A DNA stretch of 64,000 nucleotides, taken from NCBI GenBank assembly GCA_050084515.1, contig CM114274.1, forward strand, positions 27,652,001 to 27,716,000. The letters are read 5' to 3'. Positions 37,888-48,432 of the stretch are shown here, piece after piece; within the stretch, counting starts at the first letter, position 1, and each line of letters starts with the position of its first letter. Source of the stretch: Blasia pusilla (taxonomy: Eukaryota; Marchantiophyta; Marchantiopsida; Blasiales). Under the pieces are notes generated by a model that saw nothing but the letters and a program-made list of their open reading frames with translations, ran no database searches and was not told where the DNA came from. Made by a program: the position numbers and the translations under genes.

Positions 37888-39207
37888 ATGGCGACCTTGG
37901 ATCCTAAGGTTAGAGATGGTGGTACGGATCAGCGTGATATTCATGATGATGCGTTGGTGTTGGAGTTCCTACGGACCAGTAGGGTGCCAGGCATAGTGAG
38001 TGCCAAGGAGCGAGATCGTGTTCTTCAACGTGCTAAGAGGTATCGATTGGAGGGAACACATATTCTCCGCGTGTGGGAGGATTGTAGAGTACGAGTAGTG
38101 CCACATTTGGCTCAGAGAGAGCGTATTGTGCGACATGCCCATGAGGAGTTGGGACATTTTGGGGTAAAGCGTACGTATAGCTTACTCCTTGGCCAGTATT
38201 GGTGGAGTGGCATGCATAATCAGGTGCAGCAGTTGGTGTTACGTTGTATGGTTTGTGACCGGGTGAGGGCATCATTTAATGCCCCTACACCACAATTACA
38301 CCCCTTGCCTATTATGGGGTTGGGTTACCGTTGGAGTGTGGACTTTGCGGGACCGTTACTATCGTTGGATGCGACATCATCGATATGTGTTGGTGATGGT
38401 GGAGCACTTCTCCAAGTGGATTGAGTTGGTGGCATTACCGGACAAGGCAAGTGAGGAACGGCGTATGCGTTTCTGGATAGAGTGCTTAGTCATTTTGGTG
38501 CACCAACTGAAGTCGACCGACCAGAGTCTGAGTTTCAAGGTGAGTTTCAGGTCTTGTGTGACAAGGCGTTGATTGATCATCGGACCACGTCTCGAGATCA
38601 TCCAGAGGCGGATGGTTTGGCTGGCGTGTGGTTCAGGGCGGTGAAGAGGGCATTGCGCAAGTATGGCCTCTGAAGGGCATCTTGAGCCCAGGATATTTAG
38701 TTGTCATGGTTAGCCATGGGGTATAGGTTGATCGCCAAGCATCCTTGGCTTCCTTCTCACCTTATTTTTACATTATACGGCCGAGATCCGGACTTGCCGC
38801 AGCAATTGCGTCGGGAGTCTAGTGAGGTGGTGAACCTTGATGACCCGGAGATGTGGATGAGGGTGTGTTCTCGTGGCGGAGCTCTTTCGGAGAGAGTTAT
38901 GCCAATAGCCTTTGAGAATCTTGCCATTGCTCAACACAGGGATACGTTGCGATATGCAACCATTCGGGTGGAGGTTATCGACCATCGATTCAGAGGTTCC
39001 ATGTGGGGACTATGTCTATTTGCAGCAGATTGCCCGACAACGTTGGATGTGACGGGCAGCGTGACGCACTATTTTCGAGTGCGTGAGGTGTTAGCTTCCG
39101 GAGTTCTCATGTTGGAGGGTCGTGATGGAGTTGTTTGGAAGGACCATGTGCGTAATTGTGCGCCATGTCATCTTCCAAATGTGGATGGTATTATTGACCC
39201 AAGCTAA
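37888..39207 (+). pseudogene. DDE integrase of the DNMT element
   Basis: The zinc-binding HHCC domain is clear: RHAHEELGHFGVKRTYSLLL, then MHNQVQQLVLRCMVCDRV. The core follows with GYRWSVDFAGPL (first catalytic Asp), VMVEHFSKWIELVALPDKAS, a decayed second-Asp block, and HPEADGLAGVWFRAVKRAL, where the third catalytic residue (Glu in GLAERVVQ of the copy at 52277-52753) is lost. The C-terminal part reads REVLASGVLMLEGRDGVVWK and HVRNCAPCHLPN. There is no tyrosine recombinase. In Gypsy elements this enzyme inserts the cDNA. Confidence 0.88.
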
Positions 39208-39224
39208 GCCATGATACGTGCTAG

Positions 39225-39375
39225 CTTGAGGTGCATGTTGTGTGGGTCTGCTGTAACGCGGCCCGTATGTTGGTGTGTGATCGGTGTTCTAGGGGTTGGC
39301 AAATGATGTGTTTGACTCACGTTTGGATGTTGTTCCTATTGGAAGGTGGGTTTGTCCTCAATGTACTTAGGAGAG
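39225..39375 (+). pseudogene. PHD finger after integrase in the DNMT element
   Basis: Cys pairs in the C4-H-C3 pattern: CMLCGS (39232-39243), MLVCDRCSRGW (Cys codons 39276-39278 and 39285-39287), MMCLT, and CPQC (39353-39364) after GRW. Two frameshifts interrupt it, and the His is replaced by Gln here. The copy on the minus strand (51910-51750) keeps SHMACLTPPF and WMCPRC, so the two copies complement each other. PHD fingers read histone H3 tails. Here it could guide integration, like the chromodomain in chromoviruses (inference). Confidence 0.75.
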
Positions 39376-39530
39376 GTAGATGACTTGATCTTTGCATGAT
39401 ATGGATTACGGATGTGCGACTAACGATGGGGCAACCTAGCACCCGGCCTTCGATTCGGGCACCCAAGAAGGTGTATAGCATGTAGTAGATGTATAGGGCT
39501 ACCAGGAGTTAGAGGACCTAACCGCTTGAT

Positions 39531-39540
39531 TAGGGGGCGA
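39531..39540 (+). promoter_or_regulatory. Polypurine tract of the DNMT element
   Basis: TAGGGGGCGA, placed right before segment B1. The minus-strand copy has TAGGGGGGCG at the same place (51590-51581), also followed directly by B1. In the family this primes plus-strand DNA. Confidence 0.7.
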
Positions 39541-40123
39541 GTTGTGGTACACTTGCGTTTGTGGATACTCGTCTATGTTATGTATGTATGTGCGTATGGT
39601 ATGTCGGCGATGTATGTTGTATGCGATGTGGATTCGCCCACGACAATTTGTCATGACCATACGGATTATGTCGTAGAGTATGGTGTCTTTGGTAGAGGCC
39701 ATTCCTTATGTAGGACCGTAGTGGCTTGGTAGAGATGCGGTTCCATACATAGGGTTGGGGTTACTCACTTGGGGTGACTTTCCCAGAGGGGCCCGCTCTT
39801 AGGTTGGAGGATATAAGGTGGCTTGCCCTCAAAAACGATCAGATTCTTTGAGTTGAGCCTGTTATGCGTTGGGAGTTAGCCTTGGTAGTGAGTAGAGCTC
39901 TTGGCTATGGTGTTTCCCGCAAGCTTTGACCTAGATTCTCCAATCGTGGAGTGGGTTTGGCTCGATTGTATGTGATTGTAAACGTGTTTTATGACAGTAG
40001 GTCTTTCACGGATTTCAGTTATGGTACACTTGCGTTTGTGGATACTCTCGTCTATGTTATGTATGTATGTGCGTATGGTATGTCAGCGATGTATGTTGTA
40101 TGACGATGTGGATTCGCACGACA
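39541..40123 (+). repeat. 3' terminal block B1-A2-B2 of the DNMT element
   Basis: B1 39541-39645 (GTTGTGGTACACTTGCG ... CCCACGACA), spacer ATT, A2 39649-40017, B2 40018-40123 (GTTATGGTACACTTGCG ... GCACGACA). B1 and B2 are near-identical, about 105 bp each. With A1 alone at the 5' end, the plan is A1 - internal - B1 A2 B2. A2-B2 together would look like a 475 bp LTR with inverted ends TGTCATG and CACGACA. Confidence 0.85.
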
Positions 40124-40728
40124 CTTGTCAAACAGATTTCATACAACTTTATATTGATTATTCCATTGATGAGAAAGGTTCGCCTGATTCACTCTTCACT
40201 CGGCAGACCCAAAAAGAATGTTCAGACATAAGCATCGCACATCAGAATGAATGAATGAATGCTTTACTACTCCATCAAGAATTGGAAGACTTCAAAGTAT
40301 CTACAAGCTCGAGAGGGTACATCTCTCTTGCTCGGACCATTCCTACAGTATAAGGACTTCATGAGCAAATGATAATAATAGCTTCTGTCCGGTTTCTTAA
40401 ATATTTTCGAGAGTAAGATCGTTTCTATGATCCGAAGCGTTCTTGATGAAGGGTGTGTCTTTTCAATATCTGTAACTACCTAGATCTATGGTTCTCTTAG
40501 CTTTTCCTACGATCCCTATGAATCCAGCGGTACAAAATGTTCTAACTACCAATTTGATACAAAGGGTCGCCCTTTCCTAGTCTAATTGTTCTAACTATGT
40601 GTCGTTTGAATCTCAATTTCTCTGAAGCCACGCGCTAAATTTCCGGAGGACAAAGTTCTTCTTTCTTCTTCGTGCTTCGTGCTTGGTGCTTCGCTCAAGA
40701 GTGAAGTAATTTGTATATAGAGCTTCGT

Positions 40729-41730
40729 TGTCGCGACCCTCATGACCAAACAAGTGCCAAGCGGAACATCGGAACATTAGCGGGCTCACGCTAAGATGGT
40801 TTGCGCGTTGGAGTTGTCTCAAAGAGGAGACAAGAGACGAGACGCGAGAGAGAAGTCGCGTTTCAGATGTGATGGTCGCGACTCAGAAACCTGGACCAAA
40901 CGCGGAATGAGACTTGAAAGAAGTCGAGTCTAGGAAGTGGGTTGCGAAAGGAAAGATCCGGATTTGGAACGCCACTTGCGTTTGAGAGTTTCCGACTATA
41001 TTTATGGCCATAACTTTTAGCGTCAAGATGCGTTTGGAGCAAATAAGGGTGAGTTGGAAAGCTTATGAAGAGCCAATTCAAACGCACCAAAGATCGCTGC
41101 AAACGCATAAGCAGCGGCCGAGATACGACCCAAAAATGACTGTAAGTGGAGTCGGGTTGAGGGCCACAATGAAGGGCCCGAACCTCTTTTCCCAAAGGGG
41201 AGGGGTTATTGGAGAACCCCAGAAGTACTAGTAAGGGGGAAGGTCTCCGAGAGTGCTTGGAACCCAAACCCCACTTTGGGCGCCGTAGGGCGGCTCAAGG
41301 GCATGGAACGGAATGCGAGTTTGGGCGTTGGGTTGAAAAACCTGCACCAAGTCCATTGAGGCGATTTTAGACATCCCTCTTGGATTTCACGCCGCGACTC
41401 AACTACTTGGGTCTCGGTTCGAAACTCACACGAGGACTGTTGAACAGTTGGGATTGCTAGGCGTGCAAGTGCCGTTTCAGATCCCTGGACTAACCAGGAA
41501 GTCTGTTCCAAGTCTTGAAGGACTTGCCGTGTGTTGGGAGCTATGAACTAAGGAAGGTTGAGCTTGATGAGACGCCGAGTGGAGGACTCGGTGGGTTGGA
41601 ACGCCGGTTGGCCAAACCCGACTAACGAGAGTGCGTGTTTGGGTGCAGATCGGCGATGAGTTCGTGACCTACTGAACGCACGCTTCCGCAACACTAAAGA
41701 TTGACGTTCAAGGAGAGTAGGGGCGCGACA
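40729..41730. mobile_element. Solo LTR, 1 kb family L1, copy b
   Basis: 1002 bp from TGTCGCGACCCT to GGGGCGCGACA, closely similar to 10329-11333. It sits inside the outer element's 3' LTR with a perfect 5 bp target duplication TTCGT (40724-40728 and 41731-41735). The unoccupied sister site is visible at about 46200-46204 in the other LTR. No internal sequence remains. Confidence 0.92.
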
Positions 41731-41971
41731 TTCGTTGAGCTTCGTTAGACTTTGTTAAGCTTCGCTGGGCTTCTTTATACTTCTTTACAGCTTTTGATTC
41801 TCCTCTAAGGCAAATCCTTGATCTTCATCTCTGTGCCTTGTCTTCGGAGCGTGGGGATTCACTTATTCTTCTTCATAATAATAGATAATCAAAATCAAAA
41901 TCATAATATACAAGAGTCTTTGTTGAATAAAATGATATATTCTTCAAGATTACAAAATTGTGAGTATCACA

Positions 41972-41997
41972 TACCCCCTCCCTCAAATGTGAGCCGC
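41972..41997 (-). promoter_or_regulatory. Polypurine tract of the outer element
   Basis: Minus strand GAGGGAGGGGGTA ends exactly at the 3' LTR start TGTGATACTCAC, as expected for plus-strand priming. Confidence 0.7.
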
Positions 41998-42010
41998 CCC
42001 GGCGAACACT

Positions 42011-44071
42011 TCATGATGTCTCTACTATCTCCATAAATGTGTCGTCTAAACTATCAAATTCAGGGTTAGGCACCAAACGGCCATGAATCGTAGAAGGTTT
42101 GTTGATAATGTTAGGGGTATGATTGCGCATTCTTTCTCGCGACTTGTTAACAACTAAGTGACTCGAGGACTTCATTCGGACTAAGACATCGATGGAGTGA
42201 ATCTTTGGTAATTCTTCAAGAGTAATGGAAAGAGTGGGTACTACTTCTGGAAGAGATTTAGTATGATTGTCGAATTGGCGCTTCCAATGTTTGTTGATGT
42301 AGTCGATTTCCTCGTTCATCCGCTCTTCAAAGTTCTTGGTTGCTTCGTCGACCAGTTCTTTGACATCGTCCGGGTCCATCTGGGCTTCGTTGAGTAGCTT
42401 CTGCTCTGCCTCCAAGACTGCGATCCTCCCGGTAGCCTCCGTCCCTTTGTGCGGTAAGTCTTTGTTCGCTTCTTGATGTTCTTGAAGCAACTTCGAAGAC
42501 TCGGCATGCTGGATCGATAAATTCTTGAATTCCGTGTGAACCTGCTGTATCTGATGTCGATACTTGTTAATGAGGTGCGAAGCCTCCTTGATCTGTGAAA
42601 CTAACTGATCCGCCCCACATTCGAGGTTAAGCGCCAGACTTTCTCATTGGCGTGCGTTCGTGCCAGATCGACTAATCTTTGGACCAAGTCGCTCACGAGT
42701 TTTGGCGGCATGGTCTGCGTTTCTTCGAGTTCTTGATTCCGTATTTGCAGATTCGTTTCTGCTACTCGACGCTGTGCTTCGTGGTCTGACGAAGCTTGGG
42801 CTATGCAGTTGAGGTCGTGCAAGCCTACTAAATAATCGTCCACGGACGCCGTATCCTCGAGTTGAAGAACTCGCTGGAGTTGGTTCATGACGGGAACTGC
42901 CAATTGCAAGAACCACATCATGTCGTCTGCCGTCTGCGACATGAGACGAAGCGTAGGTTGATGATCCCTTACCCGCGGGGTCTCGTCGGAATCCTCCTGC
43001 ATGACAGGCTCTGGGTCAGGGGGTGATTCAAAATTGACCCGGCCTCGCTTTGGCCGAGGCATTTCGTTGATAGCTTCGTCTTTCTTCAAAGTCAAAGTGT
43101 GCGGATGTTGTTGAGGTGCTTCGGAGGGCGGGGTGACTTCACGGCTACCCCTGGTATTAGTTGCGCCTTTCGGTGGTAGTCGGACGGGGGTCACTTGCGT
43201 CCAATCTAACGCCTCCTCTGCGGTCAATTCCTGCTTGTGAATATAAAGGTGAATCAAGAAAGGGGAGAGGAAGGACTTCGTGCTTGGATGAAGCACGTCC
43301 ACCATTCCTTGTACGTGCCCGTCCACAAAAGCAAAGAAAGTCGACTCTGGGGCCGGGGTCAAGGTGTTGATTCCAGATGATGTAGCACATCTTCAAGATC
43401 TTGTTCGTCAAATAGTAAGAACGAGCGGGATAAAACAGGGTCATCAGATGTTTGCAAAACTGACCAAAGACGGGCGGAGAGAATGACGAAGCCTTGTAGC
43501 CGTTCCTGCCCAGGCGCTCAGACGTGACACAGCCGAGTGCTAAAAGATCTTTATGTTTGACGAGCAATTCCGTGTCATATTCGTACTATGGCGCAGCCGG
43601 GAGCAGATAAGTTACTCTCCGATCGTCCGCCGTCGGTGTTGGGCTGAGCTCGACATCAAGACCTTCTTTCAAAATTTGGCGCGGCAGACGCGAGCGAAGC
43701 TTCGCCAAGAGTTCTCCGGATGTTAGAGTCCGTTGGCTTGAAAGAAAGTTGCCAACAATCGCTCCTCCAAAGACCGATCGACCGGTGACAAACTTGACCG
43801 TTGGCATCGCCGCCCGCATGAGAATGGGTGTGGCGTCTTTGCGAGGCATGTTGCTAGGTCGATCTCGATGGACACCGCTTTGGCTCGCTCGCAACCGTGG
43901 TGATCCCGTCCATGAAAATACCCGCTGGGTACGCGGACTACTCTTATAGTCCGCTCCCCCTATGCGTTCTTGGTCGTGGCGCGGGTCAGAATAAGAAAGT
44001 GGGCGCTGCGGTTTTCGCCACACTTCCCCTTCGTATCTTCTTTGCGCGCATTTTCGCCCGCTTCGAAGCAT
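42011..44071 (-). pseudogene. Extra coiled-coil ORF region of the outer element
   Basis: Minus-strand frames 44071-43586, 43567-43157, 43362-42601 and 42490-42011 form one sense-strand coding region broken by three to four frameshifts. The middle has FGQFCKHLMTLFYPARSYYL and SFLSPFLIHLYIHKQELTAE. The C-terminal third is charged and heptad-rich (ELVDEATKNFEERMNEEIDY), a probable coiled coil. A basic segment PRPKRGRVNFESPPDPEP could be a nuclear signal. It has no RT, RNase H or integrase motifs, and takes the place of pol. Function unknown. The 253-codon frame (43362-42601) is the longest in the element. Confidence 0.5.
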
Positions 44072-44099
44072 GGGCTCTCTGGAACTTCGTAGCCGTGAC

Positions 44100-44860
44100 T
44101 TCGCGAAGCCTAATCAGATATTTTGAACGGCATTAGCCGTGACTTCGCGAAGCTAATCTGATATCTTGAACTTCGTGCTTAGCCGCTACAGTCGCGAAGC
44201 TTTGTAAGAAGCTGTGGCCCTCGAACTCCAAGTCGCGGAACTCGTGTAGGAAGGATTCCACGACCCTTTTCCAGGTCTCCGTGACTTCGCTCCGAGACCT
44301 TCATACCACCGCTTGCTCGCTTCTTGAGCAGGCCGGGAAGACTCAGTAACAAATCCTCCTCTCGCCCCTTCCCGTTGGCTTTTGCGACATGGGTGAATTC
44401 AAGAATAAAGTTATCCACATCGTCTCGCCGGCCTCAAAGAAAGGTGGGGTACCTTAGCGAGTTTTTCTAGTGTTGGCCATGGGCACGCTTTGCTCTCTGC
44501 TGGCTCCCAGGCTTGATGCTCGAGAAGGAGGAGGTAAAGGTGCCGCCCGAGGTGCTCTGATCGGCTCCTCGCTCCCTGACTCTCCAAAGGGGTCCTAGGA
44601 CGACTCTTCGTCCGACTGCGAACTGGCAGGGGACGTAGTGGGAAATTTGTCCCTTTCTTTCTTCTTGGTCTTCGTCTTTGGACGAGGACGAAGACTCTGA
44701 GACAAACCAGGGATCTCAAGCCGGTTCTTTGTTCCAGCGCCATCTGGCCGATCGCTCATTGCTCTCGCGAAGAGGGCTGAGAGCCTTCCATAAGTCTCTT
44801 GGGGGATTTGGCAACTCGCAATCACCCCCCCGGTGGCGATAGGGTAAGGGTCCATGGATG
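44100..44860 (-). pseudogene. gag capsid region of the outer element
   Basis: From a possible start at 44855 (MDPYPIATGG) through a lysine-rich stretch to NFILEFTHVAKANGKGREED, LLLSLPGLLKKRASG and WYEG-type residues, the pattern is that of a retrotransposon gag capsid (FLEEFE..A.ANGW..E..AL.L...L.G.A..WY). Frameshifts near 44410 and 44250. It lies about 370 bp after the primer-binding site. Confidence 0.65.
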
Positions 44861-45222
44861 GAGGTTAACTACTGATTCTTTTTACATCTACAGGAGGGTG
44901 CCTGGTGATCCTATGCTTCCTGCCAGGTTTTCCTCCCATAGACAGAAGTACCGGGTTTTCACCAAGTACCACTATCGTCCATGGGCGAAGCACCGTTCGG
45001 CGACCGGTTCTTTGACCATTCTATTTAGTTGGCCTATCTTCTTTAGCACCAATGCAGCAACTGTATTGTTATCTTCAAGAATACATTGTCTTACAGGGGT
45101 CGCTAGAGCTAGCCGATGGTCTTTAGTAAGAATTAGAATGTGGGTTGTCTAGGAGCGAAGCTTCTTTCTCCGTTCCCTGCTTCCCCATGGGTCTTTTTCT
45201 CCCTTCCCAGCCAAGGACATGA

Positions 45223-45240
45223 TCCCCGGAAGCGGCGCCA
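45223..45240 (-). promoter_or_regulatory. Primer-binding site of the outer element
   Basis: Minus strand TGGCGCCGCTTCCGGGGA, about 17 bp after the 5' LTR end. The TGGCGCC start complements a tRNA 3' CCA end, and close variants are common in plant Gypsy elements. Confidence 0.75.
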
Positions 45241-45257
45241 AAAAGTCTTCGTCTATA

Positions 45258-46441
45258 TGTAATGTCTAAGTGTTTCTTATCTACAGTCAATTGTAGAGTT
45301 CGATCCCCAAGAGGATCATTGTTGGATGAAAAGAGAGTATAAAGTGATGATTATGTTGTAAAAGTGTAATCGATTATGTAATTTAATTGTAGTATTCCAG
45401 TATCAGCTTCTGATCCTTCTTAGTACCTATGTTTTCTTCTTCAATTCTCTCGAGTGGGGTTTAAAGGACGCTCAGGCAATTTTTTCTCTCATCATCTCGG
45501 AACCTCACAGAGACCTCAAGAATAAAATTGGCTTCTCCTAATTTCGGAACTCAATCCGTCGGGGCAGGTTACTCTCTATCAAACAGATTTCATACAACTT
45601 TATATTGATTATTCCATTGATGAGAAAGGTTCGCCTGATTCACTCTTCACTCGGCAGACCCAAAAAGAATGTTCAGACATAAGCATCGCACATCAGAATG
45701 AATGAATGAATGCTTTACTACTCCATCAAGAATTGGAAGACTTCAAAGTATCTACAAGCTCGAGAGGGTACATCTCTCTTGCTCGGACCATTCCTACAGT
45801 ATAAGGACTTCATGAGCAAATGATAATAATAGCTTCTGTCCGGTTTCTTAAATATTTTCGAGAGTAAGATCGTTTCTATGATCCGAAGCGTTCTTGATGA
45901 AGGGTGTGTCTTTTCAATATCTGTAACTACCTAGATCTATGGTTCTCTTAGCTTTTCCTACGATCCCTATGAATCAGCGGTACAAAACTGTTCTAACTAC
46001 CAATTTGATACAAAGGGTTGCGCCCTTTCCTAGTCTAATTGTTCTAACTATGTGTCGTTTCGAATCTCAATTCTACTGAGCTTCGCTGCGCTAAATTTCC
46101 GGAGGACAAAGTTCTTCTTTCTTCTTCGTGCTTCGTGCTTCGTGCTTCGTGCTTCGCTCTTCGTGCTTCGCTCAAGAGTGAAGTACTTCGTATATAGAGC
46201 TTCGTTGAGCTTTGTTAGACTTTGTTAAGCTTCGCTGGGCTTCTTTATACTTCTTTACAGCTTTTGATTCTCCTCTAAGGCAAATCCTTGATCTTCATCT
46301 CTGTGCCTTGTCTTCGGAGCGTGGGGATTCACTTATTCTTCTTCATAATAATAGATAATCATAATCAAAATCATAATATACAAGAGTCTTCGTTGAATAA
46401 AATGATATATTCTTCAAGATTACAAAATTGTGAGTATCACA
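45258..46441 (-). repeat. 5' LTR of the outer element (intact)
   Basis: 1184 bp, TGTGATACTCAC ... GACATTACA on the minus strand. It carries a CTTCGTG microsatellite at about 46121-46176. Being uninterrupted, it shows the empty target sites for both insertions found in the sister LTR. Confidence 0.9.
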
Positions 46442-46847
46442 ATCCACAAGAGTGCAAAATAGGGTTAATTTTATTTTGTGCCACATGGCTTCCTCTCAAG
46501 GCTTAGCCAATCCCATTTTGACACAAGTAGATTATATTTTTTCTCCTCCAAATATCATCATCAACTCATTTCATATCCTACAAACTACCCCAACTACCTT
46601 AACCACCAACCAAGATTTCTTTTGTTTTTATTTCATTAATATACCAATCCCACTACATTACTTTTATACCCTATGTCTTATTTATTACCTATTTTCCTAA
46701 AGTTGAGCCCGTACAAATAAGACACCCTAAAGAGATTTAAATCTAAAAATTATTTTTTCTTAAGCTAATTTACTTAATACTAATAAAACTCTCTCTAACA
46801 CTTACTGAGAGAGGAGTTTACATATTGGATGATTTTACTATACGACA
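46442..46847 (-). repeat. LTR family L2, copy D, right part
   Basis: This is the first about 400 bp of the minus-strand LTR whose remainder is 29981-29100. It begins at 46847 with TGTCGTATAGTAAAATCA and breaks at ATCCA, the target site of the outer element. Confidence 0.8.
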
Positions 46848-46924
46848 AGATGGTGAGATGGTAGGGGATGGATGTAATAAGGAGCTTTATGGTTAGGATT
46901 TGCATGCGGTAAAATGGGCTACGT

Positions 46925-48198
46925 TGTCGTATAGTAAAATCACCCAATATGTAAAATCCTCTCTCATTAAGTATTAGAGATAGTTTTATTAGTATTAAGT
47001 AAATTAAAAAATCAAATTCCCATATTTAAACCTCTTTAGGATGACTCATTTGTGCGATCCAACTTTAGGAAAAAGAGATAATAAATAAAAGATAGGATTA
47101 TAAAAGTAAACTAGTGAGGTTGGTGCTTTAATGAAAGGAAAGCAAAGTAGTCTTGGTTGGTGGCTAGGGTAGTTGGGGTAATTTGGAAGATATGAAGTGA
47201 GTAAAGGAGGATATTTTGGAAGAGATAAGAGGTAATTTACTTGTGTCAAAATGTGATTGGCTAAACTTTGAGAGGAAGCCATGTGGCACAAGATAAGATT
47301 AATCTTATTTTGTACTCTTGTGGATCCCTTGTGAGTATATAAAGAGTAGGAACCTTCAAGGGTTCATCATCTTCTACTTCACATCTTGAGATTTTTGTGT
47401 CATTCTTGAGTGGATGACTTTGGGATTGCTTGCGCTTCCAATGAGAGTAGATTACTCCTCTTGGGAGAGTAACTTGACCATGGTCTAGACTTCGAGAGGA
47501 TTCTAGAGTGTGGTATGTGTGGAAATGAAAGACTTGTCTCCTTAGGGAAGTTTAGTCATACTAGAAATAATGGATGGTTTGGTTTGTTATTTTCCCAATG
47601 AGAGTGGATTACCCCTGTTGGGAGAGCAACTCTGCCAAACCCCATTCTAGAAGAGAGTAGAGCATGTTTATCAAGTATGGATAGGGATGGAACACAAGTT
47701 ATGCCCGATTTTCCTTTCCTTAATCCGTACCACATGAAGATTCTATTAATAGATAGATATTGGTTCACTCGCTATCTAATTTATCACTTTGGGGAGGTGT
47801 TCATAAACCAAGTCATGCAATCTCCAATTTCGATGATTTTTCCTATAATTATATACGGAAGGACATGGGATCATACTTTGTATGTTCTTATATAGTAATC
47901 CATGGACGTCAATAGGCTTTCTCGAGTAGGGTTTAACACTAGTTGTGTTATTTTCTTTGTGTACAAATGTAAAGTAGTTTACAAGGACTTCATAGTTAGA
48001 AATTTTGGGGCTCCATGTTATGAAGAAGTGATCTCCTAAGAACTACCATTCGTGATTCCTGTTGTGAGAGAATGGAGGGCTTACATAATAATTTTGTACT
48101 AAAAAATGAAAACTTCTTATAGAGTTCAACTTCCATCAACCACGTTTGCTGCACCTAGAAGGTCCGCCCTTACTCGGAAAAAGACTCTCGACACGATA
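46925..48198 (+). repeat. LTR family L2, copy A
   Basis: Begins TGTCGTATAGTAAAATCA and ends TCGACACGATA (last CA mutated). A TATA-like GAGTATATAAAGAG lies at 47334-47347. It is oriented opposite to copy D, with only 77 bp between the two starts. No matching target duplication is visible. Confidence 0.8.
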
Positions 48199-48432
48199 AT
48201 GTAGTAGCAAGTATCTTTTGAACCAGTAGGGAATATTTTGCGATTTTGAGTTTTAATCGAAGGTTGTGATTTGTGACGAGGGTTGTTAGCTATTGAGAGT
48301 TATGATGGAGAGTCAACACGCTAGTACCGTATGGATTGAACTCGAGATTGGTGATCGCCGGAGTGGTAGTGATGGAGACCCATGCCTTGATGCCGACGCA
48401 TAGTCTGCATTCGCTAATGGGAGAGTCTCCGT

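Larger units (their letters stand above)
30302..40123 (+). mobile_element. DNMT-PHD Ty3/Gypsy-like retrotransposon with split direct repeats (near full length)
   Basis: Plus strand, 9.8 kb: A1 (30302-30669), leader, gag with zinc knuckles, retropepsin, C5-DNA methyltransferase, RT, RNase H, DDE integrase, PHD finger, polypurine tract, B1 (39541-39645), A2 (39649-40017), B2 (40018-40123). It sits inside the 3' LTR of the outer element. The intact sister LTR at 45571-45590 gives the approximate empty site. The string CTTGTCA flanks both borders (30300-30306, overlapping A1, and 40124-40130). Many frameshifts (for example in motif I of the DNMT, in RT and in integrase) make this copy inactive, but A1 and A2 differ at only a dozen or so places, so it is fairly young. 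Confidence 0.9.
29982..46441 (-). mobile_element. Non-autonomous LTR retrotransposon with nested insertions (outer element)
   Basis: 5' LTR 46441-45258 (1184 bp), primer-binding site 45240-45223, gag-like region, coiled-coil ORF region, polypurine tract at about 41997-41972, and a 3' LTR now in three pieces (41971-41736, 40728-40124, 30301-29982). LTR ends are TGTGATACTCAC and GACATTACA on the minus strand. A perfect 5 bp target duplication ATCCA lies at 29977-29981 and 46442-46446. The 3' LTR was split by the DNMT element (30302-40123) and by a solo LTR (40729-41730). The 3.3 kb interior has no RT or integrase, so it must have been mobilised in trans. Confidence 0.9.

Noticed and set aside
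30302-40123. Tyrosine-recombinase (DIRS/PAT) element because of the split repeats
   Set aside because: The region after RNase H codes for an HHCC/DDE integrase in two copies. I saw no recombinase R-H-R-Y pattern.
47677-47895. 72-codon frame (MDRDG...) conserved in several L2 LTR copies as a gene
   Set aside because: The whole LTR is conserved at DNA level, including non-coding parts, so an open frame in young copies is not evidence of coding.
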